Below are positions 24,604-34,509 of a DNA stretch of 64,000 nucleotides, piece after piece. The notes below the pieces were generated by a model. The model was not told where the DNA came from. It saw nothing but the letters and a program-made list of their open reading frames with translations, and did not search any database. Source of the stretch: Gp6-AA40 sp035647075 (GTDB lineage Bacteria; Acidobacteriota; Vicinamibacteria; Vicinamibacterales; UBA2999). The translations under genes and the position numbers were made by a program. Location of the stretch: contig DASROF010000112.1 in assembly GCA_035647075.1 (NCBI GenBank), positions 1 through 64,000 on the forward strand, given 5' to 3'. Within the stretch, counting starts at the first letter, position 1. Each line of letters begins with the position of its first letter.

Positions 24604-25827
24604 ATGGGTTACGTGTTTCTGCTCGCGATTGCGCTCACGATTGCCTACCGATCGACGACGGCGGTTGAGCGCCGGAAGTACCTGTTTGCCGTCCTGAAGC
24701 AGATCGATCTGTTGTGGCTTCGCATCCAGGGATGGTGGCGTGAGCTGGAACCGTTTCGCTCCGCCCTCCGCGAGCGAACCCGGATTGCCCCGGTCACTCC
24801 AGTCATCGCCATTCTGAACGTCGCGATCTTTATCGGCATCGCTTTTCACCCCCACCTGCTGGACGATCCGGATCCGCTCGTGTCATGGGGTGCGAGCTTC
24901 GGACCGCGAACCGCCAACGGCGAGTGGTGGCGCCTGATCACCACCTTGTTCGTTCACGTCAGCGTGGTCGATTTGCTCGTGAATCTCCTGGCGCTGGTGC
25001 CCCTCGGCCTGCTGCTGGAACGAATCGTCGGCCCTCTCGCGTTCGGTGCGGTCTATCTGACGTCAGGGCTGTTTGCGAGCCTGTTCAGCCTGTCCGTCTA
25101 TCCCATTGCCGTCAGCGTCGGCCCAGCGGGCGCCGTCGCCGGAGTGTACGCGTTCATGCTCGCCGTTTCCCTTTGGGGAATCAGCCAGCGCCCGCGCCTC
25201 ATCTTGCCGCTCATCACGATAAAGGGTCTCGGTATCTGTAGTGGGCTGTTCCTGGCCTATGCCTGGTTAACGGGCGCGGCTGCCGTGGTGGTTGTCGGCG
25301 CTGCCGCCGGACTCTTCGCAGGCCTGATTGTCGCGCGCGGCGTCAACACGCGCCGTACGCCGGCCGTCCGCATGGCTGCAACGGTCGCCACGCTGTCGTG
25401 CGTAGCCGTCGTCACCGCGGTTCCGCTGCGGGGCATTACGGACGCCAGACGTGATATCGCGGCAGTGATCGAGACAGAAGAACACACAGCCGCGGCGTTC
25501 AAAACCGCGCTCGAGGATTACACCGAAGGCCGAATGACCGAGCAGGCGCTTGCCAGCGTGATCGACCGGATCATCGTCCCGGAAATCCGTTACATGACCG
25601 AAAGGCTCGCCCTCGTTGACCAGACGATGGTGCCTCAGGAGCAGCAGCCTCCCCTCGCTGCCGCGGAGGAGTACCTGCGGCTGCGCGACGAAAGCTGGAC
25701 GCTTCGCGCCAACGCGCTGCGCAGTGGAAAGATGTCGATTCTGTGGGTCGCCGACCGGAAAGAGGCCTTATCCTTAGAGGCATTCCGGCGGATCAAGCGC
25801 GGAACATCACCCGCCGGACGTCCGTAA
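24604..25827 (+). CDS. rhomboid-family membrane protein lacking the catalytic serine and histidine
   Basis: A 407-residue multi-pass membrane protein (an upstream GTG at 24568 is possible but lies inside the inverted repeat). Residues about 90-230 follow the rhomboid pattern: GEWWRLITTLFVHVSVVDLLVNLLAL, a family motif preceding the core, then GPAGAVAGVYAFMLA. In active rhomboids the latter reads G-A-S-G-A with the nucleophilic Ser. Here the Ser is Ala, and no downstream His stands in the partner helix. In the earlier motif the second His of H-x4-H-x3-N is Asp, while the Asn is kept. The C-terminal 150 residues are soluble and charged. Probably a pseudoprotease. Confidence 0.8.
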   Translation: MGYVFLLAIALTIAYRSTTAVERRKYLFAVLKQIDLLWLRIQGWWRELEPFRSALRERTRIAPVTPVIAILNVAIFIGIAFHPHLLDDPDPLVSWGASFGPRTANGEWWRLITTLFVHVSVVDLLVNLLALVPLGLLLERIVGPLAFGAVYLTSGLFASLFSLSVYPIAVSVGPAGAVAGVYAFMLAVSLWGISQRPRLILPLITIKGLGICSGLFLAYAWLTGAAAVVVVGAAAGLFAGLIVARGVNTRRTPAVRMAATVATLSCVAVVTAVPLRGITDARRDIAAVIETEEHTAAAFKTALEDYTEGRMTEQALASVIDRIIVPEIRYMTERLALVDQTMVPQEQQPPLAAAEEYLRLRDESWTLRANALRSGKMSILWVADRKEALSLEAFRRIKRGTSPAGRP

Positions 25828-25835
25828 CTAACGGC

Positions 25836-25851
25836 AAAACTTGAGGGTTTT
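25836..25851. terminator. weak bidirectional terminator-like hairpin
   Basis: AAAAC (25836-25840) and GTTTT (25847-25851) form a short AT-rich hairpin 9 bp after the rhomboid-like gene stop, with a T-run on the plus strand. The stem is short, so the call is tentative. Confidence 0.3.
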
Positions 25852-25877
25852 CGGGGGTGTGGCCTGCCCGGCCGACG

Positions 25878-25901
25878 CTCACGCGGGTTGACTCGCGTGA
25901 G
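25878..25901. repeat. 8-bp inverted repeat after tRNA-Val
   Basis: CTCACGCG (25878-25885) and CGCGTGAG (25894-25901) pair exactly around an 8-nt loop. It begins 7 nt past the tRNA-Val 3' end on the minus strand. It could stop or process the tRNA transcript, but lacks a U-run. Confidence 0.5.
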
Positions 25902-25908
25902 TGGAGGT

Positions 25909-25983
25909 TGGTGGGCGCGGGTGGAATCGAACCACCGACCCCCCGCGTGTGAAGCGGATGCTCTACCGCTGAGCCACGCGCCC
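25909..25983 (-). tRNA. tRNA-Val (CAC anticodon)
   Basis: 75 nt on the minus strand with encoded CCA. The acceptor stem is GGGCGCG/CGCGCCC, the D stem GCTC/GAGC, and the anticodon stem TCCGC/GCGGG (one U-G) with loop TTCACAC (anticodon CAC). The T stem GGTGG/CCACC encloses the loop TTCGATT. Confidence 0.97.
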
Positions 25984-26099
25984 GACCGAGTGTGTAGTGC
26001 CCGTGCCGCCGACGCGCGTTGCGCGAAAGGCAGACCGGAAACTGAGTGTAACTCGACAAACCACAATCAACGAAACCAACGCTGCACCAAGGAGACCAC

Positions 26100-26477
26100 A
26101 TGACGCCCCACGCCAGATTCTTCACCCGCGCGCTCGTGCTCGCTCTGCTGCTCTGGGCGGCTCCGGCCATGGCCGGGGACGTCGACGGAAAGTGGGCCGG
26201 CACCGTATCGACTCCCGGTGGCGACCTCATGGTGGCTTACGAGTTCAAGTCGGAGGGCGGCAAGCTCACGGGCACGACGACAAGCCCGGACGGAGCAACC
26301 GTCGCCATCAAGGACGGCAAGATCGACGGCAACAAGATCGCCTTCAACGTCTCGCTGGATCTCGGCGGCATGGCGTTCGACATTGCCTACACGGGCGTCG
26401 TCACGCCGGAAGAGATCAAGCTGACGGCCGATTTCGCCGGAATGCCTTTCGAGTACTCGGTCACAAAATCCAAGTAA
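26100..26477 (+). CDS. small exported protein of unknown function
   Basis: A 125-residue protein with a good Shine-Dalgarno (AAGGAGA) 6 nt before the ATG and a signal peptide cut at APAMA-G (about residue 25). The mature 100 residues are all-beta: GDVDGKWAGTVSTPGGDLMV, an EGGKLTGTTTSPDGA hairpin, and IKDGKIDGNKIAFNVSL. This W-x-G-x-V/I...G-x-L-x-G-x-V layout is common among small acidobacterial periplasmic proteins and resembles a lipocalin-like half barrel. No biochemical role is known to me. Confidence 0.8.
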   Translation: MTPHARFFTRALVLALLLWAAPAMAGDVDGKWAGTVSTPGGDLMVAYEFKSEGGKLTGTTTSPDGATVAIKDGKIDGNKIAFNVSLDLGGMAFDIAYTGVVTPEEIKLTADFAGMPFEYSVTKSK

Positions 26478-26523
26478 CTCTCCGCTGGGCGGACGCCACA
26501 GGACGCCTCAGCGTGAACCGCGC

Positions 26524-27450
26524 TTACCGGATCGCCAGCGGATTGCCTGGCGATCCCGTCGCGCCTTTCAAGCGCAGCGGCGCAAAGATAAACGCGAACT
26601 CGTAGACGTTGTCGCGCGCGAGGTCTTCGGTCAGCAAGTTCTCGAAGATATAGATTCCGTTTTTCGCGATGAACAGCTGGTGCAGGGGAAAGGCCAGCGA
26701 CGCGTCCGGATTCGGCACGACTTCGACGCTCCACGTGTCCGCCCCCGCCATCACGATTTCACGATCCACCAGGTACTGAGCTGCCTCGAGGCCGATGCCC
26801 GGGGCATTGGCGTTGAACTTCGCGTTGTCCTTGATCCAGAGCGAGCCCCAGCCGGTGTGAAAGATCACCACGTCGCCAGACCGGATGACGACGTTCTGCC
26901 GCTTCAGCGCTCCTTCGACGTCGGCGCGCGTGATCTCATACCCTCCGGCGAGCATCGGCTGGCCTTTATATGCGGCGACGTCGATCAGAACGCCGCGAGT
27001 GACGATCGCGCCGACATTCTCGATCCCGAGCTTCGTCAGTCCCTCCGCTTTCGCGAACTCGCTGCCCTTGTTGCCGTTGTAGAACAGGTCGCCGATGCCC
27101 GCATGGCCAAGGCCGTCGAACTGCGTGCCAATCTGTCCCAGCTCGCCGCTGATGATTTCGTCGTGGTAATACATCTGGTTCGCGCCGTTCGGCCCGAACA
27201 CCTTCGGAATGCGCAGGCTGTAGTGCCGTGTGCCAAAGAGCGGCATCGCCGACTCATAGACGTGTCCGAGCTGATACGTCTGCCCGCGCATGATCAGGTT
27301 CCTGGCTTCGAGCACTTTCGCGGGCGTGATGCGATTCGCGGCCCCACGCTGATCGTCTGCGCCCCACTTCGAGGGATACCACTTGTCCTGCGCGACGCTC
27401 GCGCAGGCGACGAACATCACCACCAACAGGGCCACGCTCGTTCGACGCAT
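26524..27450 (-). CDS. exported cyclase-family (kynurenine formamidase-like) hydrolase
   Basis: The start at 27450 follows a Shine-Dalgarno (TGGAGG) and gives a signal peptide (TSVALLVVMFVACASVAQ) on a 308-residue protein. The cyclase-family metal site is partly recognisable: GTQFDGLGHAGIG near 139-151 corresponds to the HxGTHxDxPxH motif with Gln in place of the first inner His, and VVIFHTGWGSLW follows. Metal-dependent hydrolysis of an amide or lactone is the family activity; the substrate is not known. It is preceded by a terminator, so it has its own promoter. Confidence 0.85.
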   Translation of the reverse strand: MRRTSVALLVVMFVACASVAQDKWYPSKWGADDQRGAANRITPAKVLEARNLIMRGQTYQLGHVYESAMPLFGTRHYSLRIPKVFGPNGANQMYYHDEIISGELGQIGTQFDGLGHAGIGDLFYNGNKGSEFAKAEGLTKLGIENVGAIVTRGVLIDVAAYKGQPMLAGGYEITRADVEGALKRQNVVIRSGDVVIFHTGWGSLWIKDNAKFNANAPGIGLEAAQYLVDREIVMAGADTWSVEVVPNPDASLAFPLHQLFIAKNGIYIFENLLTEDLARDNVYEFAFIFAPLRLKGATGSPGNPLAIR

Positions 27451-27488
27451 CGATGCCTCCAGATTCGATGTAGACGTACACACAAAGA

Positions 27489-27514
27489 GGGCAGCCGTGA
27501 GGCTGCCCCCTTTT
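27489..27514. terminator. bidirectional intrinsic terminator
   Basis: GGGCAGCC (27489-27496), loop GTGA, GGCTGCCC (27501-27508), followed by CCTTTT on the plus strand and TCTTTG on the minus strand. It lies between two minus-strand genes and would end the transcript of the gene at 27543-28088. Confidence 0.75.
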
Positions 27515-27542
27515 GCCTCGTACGGTGGCGCCAAGGCGCCGG

Positions 27543-28088
27543 CTACGAGGGCTTCTTCAACTGCGCAATGAGAGTCTGCAGCATCTGTGCATACTCCTCG
27601 TCGATCTGCGCAAAGATCTTCCGATACTCCTCTTCCGTGATCTTGGCCTTGCCGCCCCACTCGCCATCGAACTTATAGCTCTTCGGTCCGACGTCCACCG
27701 TGTCGAACGGCTGGTGGTCTTCGCGCTTGAATCGAAGTCCGTTCGCCCCGAGGTCCATGACGAACTGGCGCGACTGCTGATCGGACGCGCCGCTCAGGTC
27801 CATATAGACCTCTTTGAACTCCCTTTTCGTGAGCAGATCGTCCATTCGCGAGAAACTGGGGAACTTGCCTTTGACAACCAGCAGCTGCGAGCCGGAAAAA
27901 TACAGCGCGCCGACATATTGATCGCCCATCTGGCGCGCGGCAATGCTGTCCAGTTTCTGCGCGTCCAGGAGCCTGCATAATTCGGCAGCCAGCGGTGCCG
28001 ACTTCGATTCCTGGGCGAGCGATGGTCGAGGCGCCAGGAGAAGGCTGCCAAGCACAAGAGCGCCGATGCTGCGAACTGCGGAAGTCAT
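27543..28088 (-). CDS. exported protein of unknown function
   Basis: The start at 28088 is chosen for its Shine-Dalgarno (GTAGGAGGGG) and because the protein then opens with a signal peptide (AVRSIGALVLGSLLLAPRPSLAQ). It has 181 residues. The mature part has an N-terminal helix (LAAELCRLLDAQKLDSIAAR), a segment typical of acidobacterial uncharacterised proteins (YVGALYFSGSQLLVVKGKF), and a helical end rich in Lys/Glu. Function not recognised. It is the last gene of the envelope operon or a separate unit after a 65-bp gap. Confidence 0.75.
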   Translation of the reverse strand: MTSAVRSIGALVLGSLLLAPRPSLAQESKSAPLAAELCRLLDAQKLDSIAARQMGDQYVGALYFSGSQLLVVKGKFPSFSRMDDLLTKREFKEVYMDLSGASDQQSRQFVMDLGANGLRFKREDHQPFDTVDVGPKSYKFDGEWGGKAKITEEEYRKIFAQIDEEYAQMLQTLIAQLKKPS

Positions 28089-28153
28089 GACCCCTCCTAC
28101 CCTCGAAGAGGAGCGACTTGTATCACCGCCCGCGCACGGCGTCAATCATCCGT

Positions 28154-28573
28154 TCACCCGATAAAGAGCGAGTCCTCTTCCTCGTTGGTCGACGGCCGCC
28201 GGGCAGGCCCCGGGGCGCCCTGCCGGAAGGCCGAGAGCGCAGCGAGCAGCCCCTGCACCACGGCATAGGCTTCACGCGCGGGCGCGACGACCGTCTCCTC
28301 GACTACTGCGACCGTGTTGTTGACACGCGTCGTCAGGTCGCCGATCAACTGCTCTGCCTTTTGCGCCTGTGCGGACGCGATGCTCGCCGTCCGGGCAGCG
28401 TCGACCGACATCGACTTCAGGTTGGCGACGATCGGCTTCAGGTCGCCTTCCAGGCGCGTGACCGTATCGGCAACACGCCGTGAGGCGCGCATGGCTGCGA
28501 CAACCGCCGCGACCTGAATCAGCGCCATCACCACGACGGCGACGGCGATGACGCCGAGGTACACGTCGTTCAC
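28154..28573 (-). CDS. DUF948-like membrane-anchored coiled-coil protein
   Basis: A 139-residue protein with one N-terminal membrane segment (LGVIAVAVVVMALIQVAAVVA) followed by a long Ala-rich helix with heptad-like spacing (about 35-105) and an acidic tail. The organisation matches DUF948 proteins, which often accompany YtxH proteins. It starts at a GTG that overlaps the YtxH stop by 4 bases. It may be an envelope stress or organising factor; nothing in the sequence points to an enzyme. Confidence 0.75.
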   Translation of the reverse strand: MNDVYLGVIAVAVVVMALIQVAAVVAAMRASRRVADTVTRLEGDLKPIVANLKSMSVDAARTASIASAQAQKAEQLIGDLTTRVNNTVAVVEETVVAPAREAYAVVQGLLAALSAFRQGAPGPARRPSTNEEEDSLFIG

Positions 28574-28851
28574 GCTTCCTGCTCTCCTTCGTCGGCGTGA
28601 CGCTGTGCCTGACGGGCGCGATCGAATGCCGTGGTGATGTTTTCGCGCTGCCGGTTGAATACTTCCCGACCGTGCTCGGCCGCCTGGGCGGCCCGATCCC
28701 GAGCCTCCTTGGCGCGGCGGTTCACGTACGCGCGAGTCTCGATCCCGGCTGCCGGCGCAAACAGCAGCGCCACGGCCGCTCCCACTGCCGCTCCGGCCAT
28801 AAAGGCGAGCAGGACGGTCCCGCTTCCGATTCCCTGGTTCTGCTGTGACAT
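28570..28851 (-). CDS. YtxH-domain membrane protein
   Basis: A 93-residue protein: a glycine-rich membrane segment with the YtxH signature (LLAFMAGAAVGAAVALLFAP) at about 15-34, then ETRAYVNRRAKEARDRAAQA and a charged helix to the end. YtxH proteins are small, often stress-linked membrane proteins of unknown mechanism. It is 7 bp after mlaD and overlaps the DUF948-like gene, so it belongs to the Mla operon. Confidence 0.85.
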   Translation of the reverse strand: MSQQNQGIGSGTVLLAFMAGAAVGAAVALLFAPAAGIETRAYVNRRAKEARDRAAQAAEHGREVFNRQRENITTAFDRARQAQRHADEGEQEA

Positions 28852-28858
28852 AACAACC

Positions 28859-29899
28859 TCAGAAGATGCTGACCTTCACATTCAGGTACTTCTTCGGATC
28901 GGCTGAAATCGCCGCGATCAGCTTCCGCAACTCAGCCATCGTGGCGTTCATGTTCTCATACAACTGTTTGTCGTGGAGCAGTTGCCCGGCCGTCCCTTCG
29001 CCTTTCTGTAATGCCGCGGTGACCTGATCCATTCGGTTCACCATCGAATTCATCCGGTCATACAGCTCGCGTTCGGTGAGCAACGCGCCAGCGGTTCCCT
29101 GTCCTTTACTGAGCCGGGTGGTGATCGTATCGACGTTTGCCGACATCGACGTCAGGTTGCGGCTGAGAGTATCGTCGGTGAGAAACTTTCCCAGCGTGCC
29201 CTCGCCGGCGCGGATGCGGCCCGTCACATCCTGCAGGTTCTGCATGGCCCCTTCGAGGGCCTGCGCAGCGGCCGGATTGGTCGCCAGGCGGCCGATCGTG
29301 CCGCGGCCCGCGTTGACGTTTTGCGCCACCTCCTCTGCCGCACCGACCAGCGCATTCAGTTCGCGATAGAGTGCGTCGTTGGTGAACAGCTGCCCGATGG
29401 TGCCCCGGCCGGCACGGACGTCAGACAGGACTGCAGTCAGCTGTTCGATCCCCTCGGTCGCCTGGCTCGCAACGTCTGTGAGCGATCCCGGGGCCTTTGC
29501 TGACTTCACATATCCCCCCTCCGGGATCGGCGTGCCGTGACTGGCGGAACTGATATCGACGGCGGCCTCGCCGAGCAGCGATACGGAACCCAGCACGGCC
29601 ACCGATTCAGTGGTGATCAGGGAACGATACTTTTCGTTCACCTTCATCGACACATCGACGCGATCGCCGTTGAACGTTGTTTCAGTGACGGATCCGACTT
29701 CGACGCCGGCGACCCGTACGGGCGCTCCCCTCTTCAATCCGGCGATGTTGTCGAACTTGGTCTTCAGGAGGTACTGCTGCCAGGAAAAGCCGCCTTCGCC
29801 GCTGAGCAGAAAGACCAGGGCGATCGTCATGCCGATCGCGAAGATCGAGATAAGGCCAATCTTCAACTCGGCCCAGGCTAATGAACGTGTTCGTGGCAT
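28859..29899 (-). CDS. mlaD: MlaD-family lipid-transport substrate-binding protein
   Basis: A 346-residue periplasmic protein anchored by one membrane helix (LISIFAIGMTIALVFLL). The MCE domain follows at about 38-125 (FDNIAGLKRGAPVRVAGVEV, the usual conserved core). The C-terminal half contains five repeats with a G-x-G-T-x-G-x-L/F core (AGRGTIGQL, AGRGTIGRL, AGEGTLGKF, KGQGTAGAL, KGEGTAGQL), each followed by a helix. MCE proteins form hexameric rings that pass phospholipids or other hydrophobic molecules between inner and outer membranes. It is 37 bp downstream of mlaF. The long C-terminal helices suggest a needle- or tube-like assembly. Confidence 0.92.
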   Translation of the reverse strand: MPRTRSLAWAELKIGLISIFAIGMTIALVFLLSGEGGFSWQQYLLKTKFDNIAGLKRGAPVRVAGVEVGSVTETTFNGDRVDVSMKVNEKYRSLITTESVAVLGSVSLLGEAAVDISSASHGTPIPEGGYVKSAKAPGSLTDVASQATEGIEQLTAVLSDVRAGRGTIGQLFTNDALYRELNALVGAAEEVAQNVNAGRGTIGRLATNPAAAQALEGAMQNLQDVTGRIRAGEGTLGKFLTDDTLSRNLTSMSANVDTITTRLSKGQGTAGALLTERELYDRMNSMVNRMDQVTAALQKGEGTAGQLLHDKQLYENMNATMAELRKLIAAISADPKKYLNVKVSIF

Positions 29900-29936
29900 A
29901 ACTGTTTCCCTTTACCTGCGCGGAAGGCGTTCCGGC

Positions 29937-30779
29937 TCACGACAGAAACTCCCGGATGTACGCATCCTGTGCCGCCCGTAGCTCCGCGGCGTTACCTTCG
30001 AAGGCCACCACACCCTCTCGCAGCATGATGAACTCGGCCTCATCGGCCTTTGCGGCGCCGGCCCGTTTCATGCGGAACCCGGAGCCCTCTCGGATTGCCT
30101 CGTGATCCGCCACGAAAAACGCGTCGCGAAGCTGATGCGTCACGATGATGGAGCTGACCCCTTCGAGATCTCGGAGCTTGACCATCTCTTCGTCGATCGT
30201 GGTCGCGGTGATCGGATCGAGGCCGGTCGTGGCTTCGTCGTACAGCAGGATGCCCGGCCTCGCGGCGATCGCGCGGGCAATCGCGACGCGCCGTCGCTGC
30301 CCTCCTGAAAGCTCGGACGGGCGTCGATCGATGAACTCGTCGAGTCGCACGAACCCGAGCACCTCTTTGACGCGGCTCCGGATCTCATCGACCGGCAGCG
30401 TGGTCTCTTCGTACAGCTTGTAGCCGACGTTTTCCTCCACTGTCAGCGAGTCGAAGAGGGCCCCCTCCTGAAAGACCATACCGAGATCGGCACGGACCTT
30501 CATCAGCTCGCGCTCCCCCATGCTGTCCACACGCTCGCCGTTGACGGAGACCGTGCCGCCATCGGGCTTCAAGAGGCCCAGGATCAATTTCAGGATCGTG
30601 GACTTCCCCGATCCGCTCGCGCCCAGGATGATCTTGGTGTGGCCTGGCAGCAGTGAAAAGGTGACGTCGCGAAGAATCACCTTCTCGTCGAACGCGAGGT
30701 GCACGCGGTCGAGGACGATCACCGGTTGCTCGGAGTCGCGAGCGGTCGTCGTCGGCGCGTTCAGGGTCTGTACGGCCAT
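29937..30779 (-). CDS. mlaF: MlaF-family lipid-transport ABC ATPase
   Basis: A 280-residue ATP-binding subunit with Walker A GASGSGKST, the signature LSGGQRRRVAIARA, Walker B ILLYDEATTGLDP and the switch His in IIVTHQ. It powers the MlaE-MlaD transporter. It has an N-terminal extension of about 20 residues and a C-terminal tail (about 35) beyond the usual ATPase core. Positioned 2 bp after mlaE. Confidence 0.95.
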   Translation of the reverse strand: MAVQTLNAPTTTARDSEQPVIVLDRVHLAFDEKVILRDVTFSLLPGHTKIILGASGSGKSTILKLILGLLKPDGGTVSVNGERVDSMGERELMKVRADLGMVFQEGALFDSLTVEENVGYKLYEETTLPVDEIRSRVKEVLGFVRLDEFIDRRPSELSGGQRRRVAIARAIAARPGILLYDEATTGLDPITATTIDEEMVKLRDLEGVSSIIVTHQLRDAFFVADHEAIREGSGFRMKRAGAAKADEAEFIMLREGVVAFEGNAAELRAAQDAYIREFLS

Positions 30780-30781
30780 CG

Positions 30782-31555
30782 CTAGTACAGCACCCCGATA
30801 AGCAAACGCGTCACGAAGAAGTCCACGGCAATCACGGCTACCGATGCCGCGACGACGGCGGCTGTCGTGGCCCGGCCGACGCCCTGCGTTCCACCCTTCG
30901 TCCTCAGGCCAACGTGGCAGCCGATCGTGACGATGGCGTAACCGAGACAGAACGGCTTCACCAATCCCATGATCGCATCGTCGAAGTACAGCCCCTCGAT
31001 GATCGACGACCAGTAGAGGCTCGAGGCAACGCGGAGCTGAAAGACGGCGATCAGCCAGCCGCCAAGGATGCCCACGGTGTTCGCGATGACCGTGAGCACC
31101 GGAGCCATAAAGAAACCGGCGAGTACCCGCGGCACAACAAGCTTGCGAATCGGATCGGTGCCGAGCGCCCGCAGCGCGTTGATCTGGTCGGTCACCACCA
31201 TCGACCCGAGTTCAGCCGCGATGCCGGACCCGATGCGTCCGGCCAGCATCAGCCCGGTGAGCACCGGCCCCAGTTCCTTGATCATGGAGGCACTGATCAG
31301 CCGTCCCACGAACGGGCGAGCGCCGAACTGGTCCAGCGTAATGCCCGTCTGTAGTGCCAGGACCGCGCCCGTGAAGAAGCCCGTCAGGATGACGACCGTC
31401 AACGAGCCGATGCCAATCTGTTCGAACTGCTCGATTACATCGTGGAAGTAGAACGGGCGCGACACGGCGCCGCGGATGGTTGCCACTTGCAAGCGCACGT
31501 ACTCCTGCACTTCGAGCACGCCCGCTTTCAACCACTGATTGATCGTGTCGATCAC
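30782..31555 (-). CDS. mlaE: MlaE-family lipid-transport permease
   Basis: A 257-residue permease with about five membrane segments and the family features: VVILTGFFTGAVLALQTGITL, MIKELGPVLTGLMLAGRIGSGIAAELGSM (conserved E/R-containing core) and TDQINALRALGTDPIRKLVVPR. It is 4 bp downstream of uvrB, an unusual partner. With MlaF and MlaD it forms a full inner-membrane complex. MlaB, MlaC and MlaA homologues are not in the window. Confidence 0.94.
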   Translation of the reverse strand: MIDTINQWLKAGVLEVQEYVRLQVATIRGAVSRPFYFHDVIEQFEQIGIGSLTVVILTGFFTGAVLALQTGITLDQFGARPFVGRLISASMIKELGPVLTGLMLAGRIGSGIAAELGSMVVTDQINALRALGTDPIRKLVVPRVLAGFFMAPVLTVIANTVGILGGWLIAVFQLRVASSLYWSSIIEGLYFDDAIMGLVKPFCLGYAIVTIGCHVGLRTKGGTQGVGRATTAAVVAASVAVIAVDFFVTRLLIGVLY

Positions 31556-31559
31556 CCGG

Positions 31560-33578
<2,019 letters not shown>

Positions 33579-33586
33579 GCAGCAGT

Positions 33587-34498
33587 TTACCGGGAGGGCT
33601 TGTATGGGCCGAAGTACCCCTTCCGTGTCTGAATCTTCGAACCCTTCAAGTCGGGCCGCCGCACCTTGATTTCGACCTTCCGCCAGCGTCCGTCCTGTGA
33701 ACTGTTCGTGGAGACGTAGCCGACCGTGTACTGGGCGCGCAGCTGCGTCAGAATCCGATCGTACGCAGTCTCAATCTCTTTCATATTCAACGGGAAGAAA
33801 GCCTCGCCGCCGGTTTCTTCCGCGAGTCGGCTGAGCCGCATCTGCTGCTGATTCCGCGTCGAGAGCGACTGGTTCTGCATGAACCCCACCGGGTAGACCG
33901 TCACATCCGACCCGCGCAGCAGCGTGAGTACGTCCGTAAACCCGAGCACACTCCGCGTGTCGCCTCCATCCGTGAATATAACCAGGACCTTCCGGCCGTC
34001 CACATCATCTGTGCCGGTGACATATTGACCCAGCGCGTCGTACATCGCTGTGTACCCATCGGGCTTCCGGCTCCTGATCCGCTCAACGATGCGCGGGAAG
34101 TCCTGCTGGCCGTACTTCGCGAGCCGCACCTCGGTGTCGAAATCGACCAGGGTGATGTCTTTCGCCTCAGGCAGCGCGTTCAGAAACTTGATGGCAGCCG
34201 TGCGGGCCGTGGAGATGTCGGCAGTCATGCTGCCGCTGGTATCGAACATGATCCCGACATGGAGGTCGGGGGCCGCGTCGGTCTCGTTCCCGCGGATGAA
34301 ATACTTCAGCGTCTGCGGCTTGCCGTCCTCGAGGATCTCGAAGTCCTCGGCGGTGAGATCGGTCAGAAATGTGCCCCGCTTGTCCGTCACCGTGACACCG
34401 AAGCTCACCAGGTCGGTCTCCGCCCTGAACACGACCTGGGCGGAGGCGCGTGCGAATGACGCCGACAAAACGGTCGCCACAATCAACGCGCGGAGCAT
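33587..34498 (-). CDS. exported VWA-domain protein, acidobacterial VWFA-related family
   Basis: A 303-residue protein with a signal peptide (LIVATVLSASFARASA). An N-terminal beta-rich domain typical of this family follows (FGVTVTDKRGTFLTDLTAEDFEILEDGKPQ is a recognisable block, here given only in part). The VWA domain (about 80-260) keeps a full metal-ion-dependent adhesion site: DTSGS, the Thr of DGYTAMYDAL and FTDGGD. Proteins of this type are very abundant in Acidobacteria; they probably mediate protein-protein contacts in the periplasm, but their partners are unknown. Confidence 0.92.
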   Translation of the reverse strand: MLRALIVATVLSASFARASAQVVFRAETDLVSFGVTVTDKRGTFLTDLTAEDFEILEDGKPQTLKYFIRGNETDAAPDLHVGIMFDTSGSMTADISTARTAAIKFLNALPEAKDITLVDFDTEVRLAKYGQQDFPRIVERIRSRKPDGYTAMYDALGQYVTGTDDVDGRKVLVIFTDGGDTRSVLGFTDVLTLLRGSDVTVYPVGFMQNQSLSTRNQQQMRLSRLAEETGGEAFFPLNMKEIETAYDRILTQLRAQYTVGYVSTNSSQDGRWRKVEIKVRRPDLKGSKIQTRKGYFGPYKPSR

Positions 34499-34509
34499 GG
34501 ATGATGATC

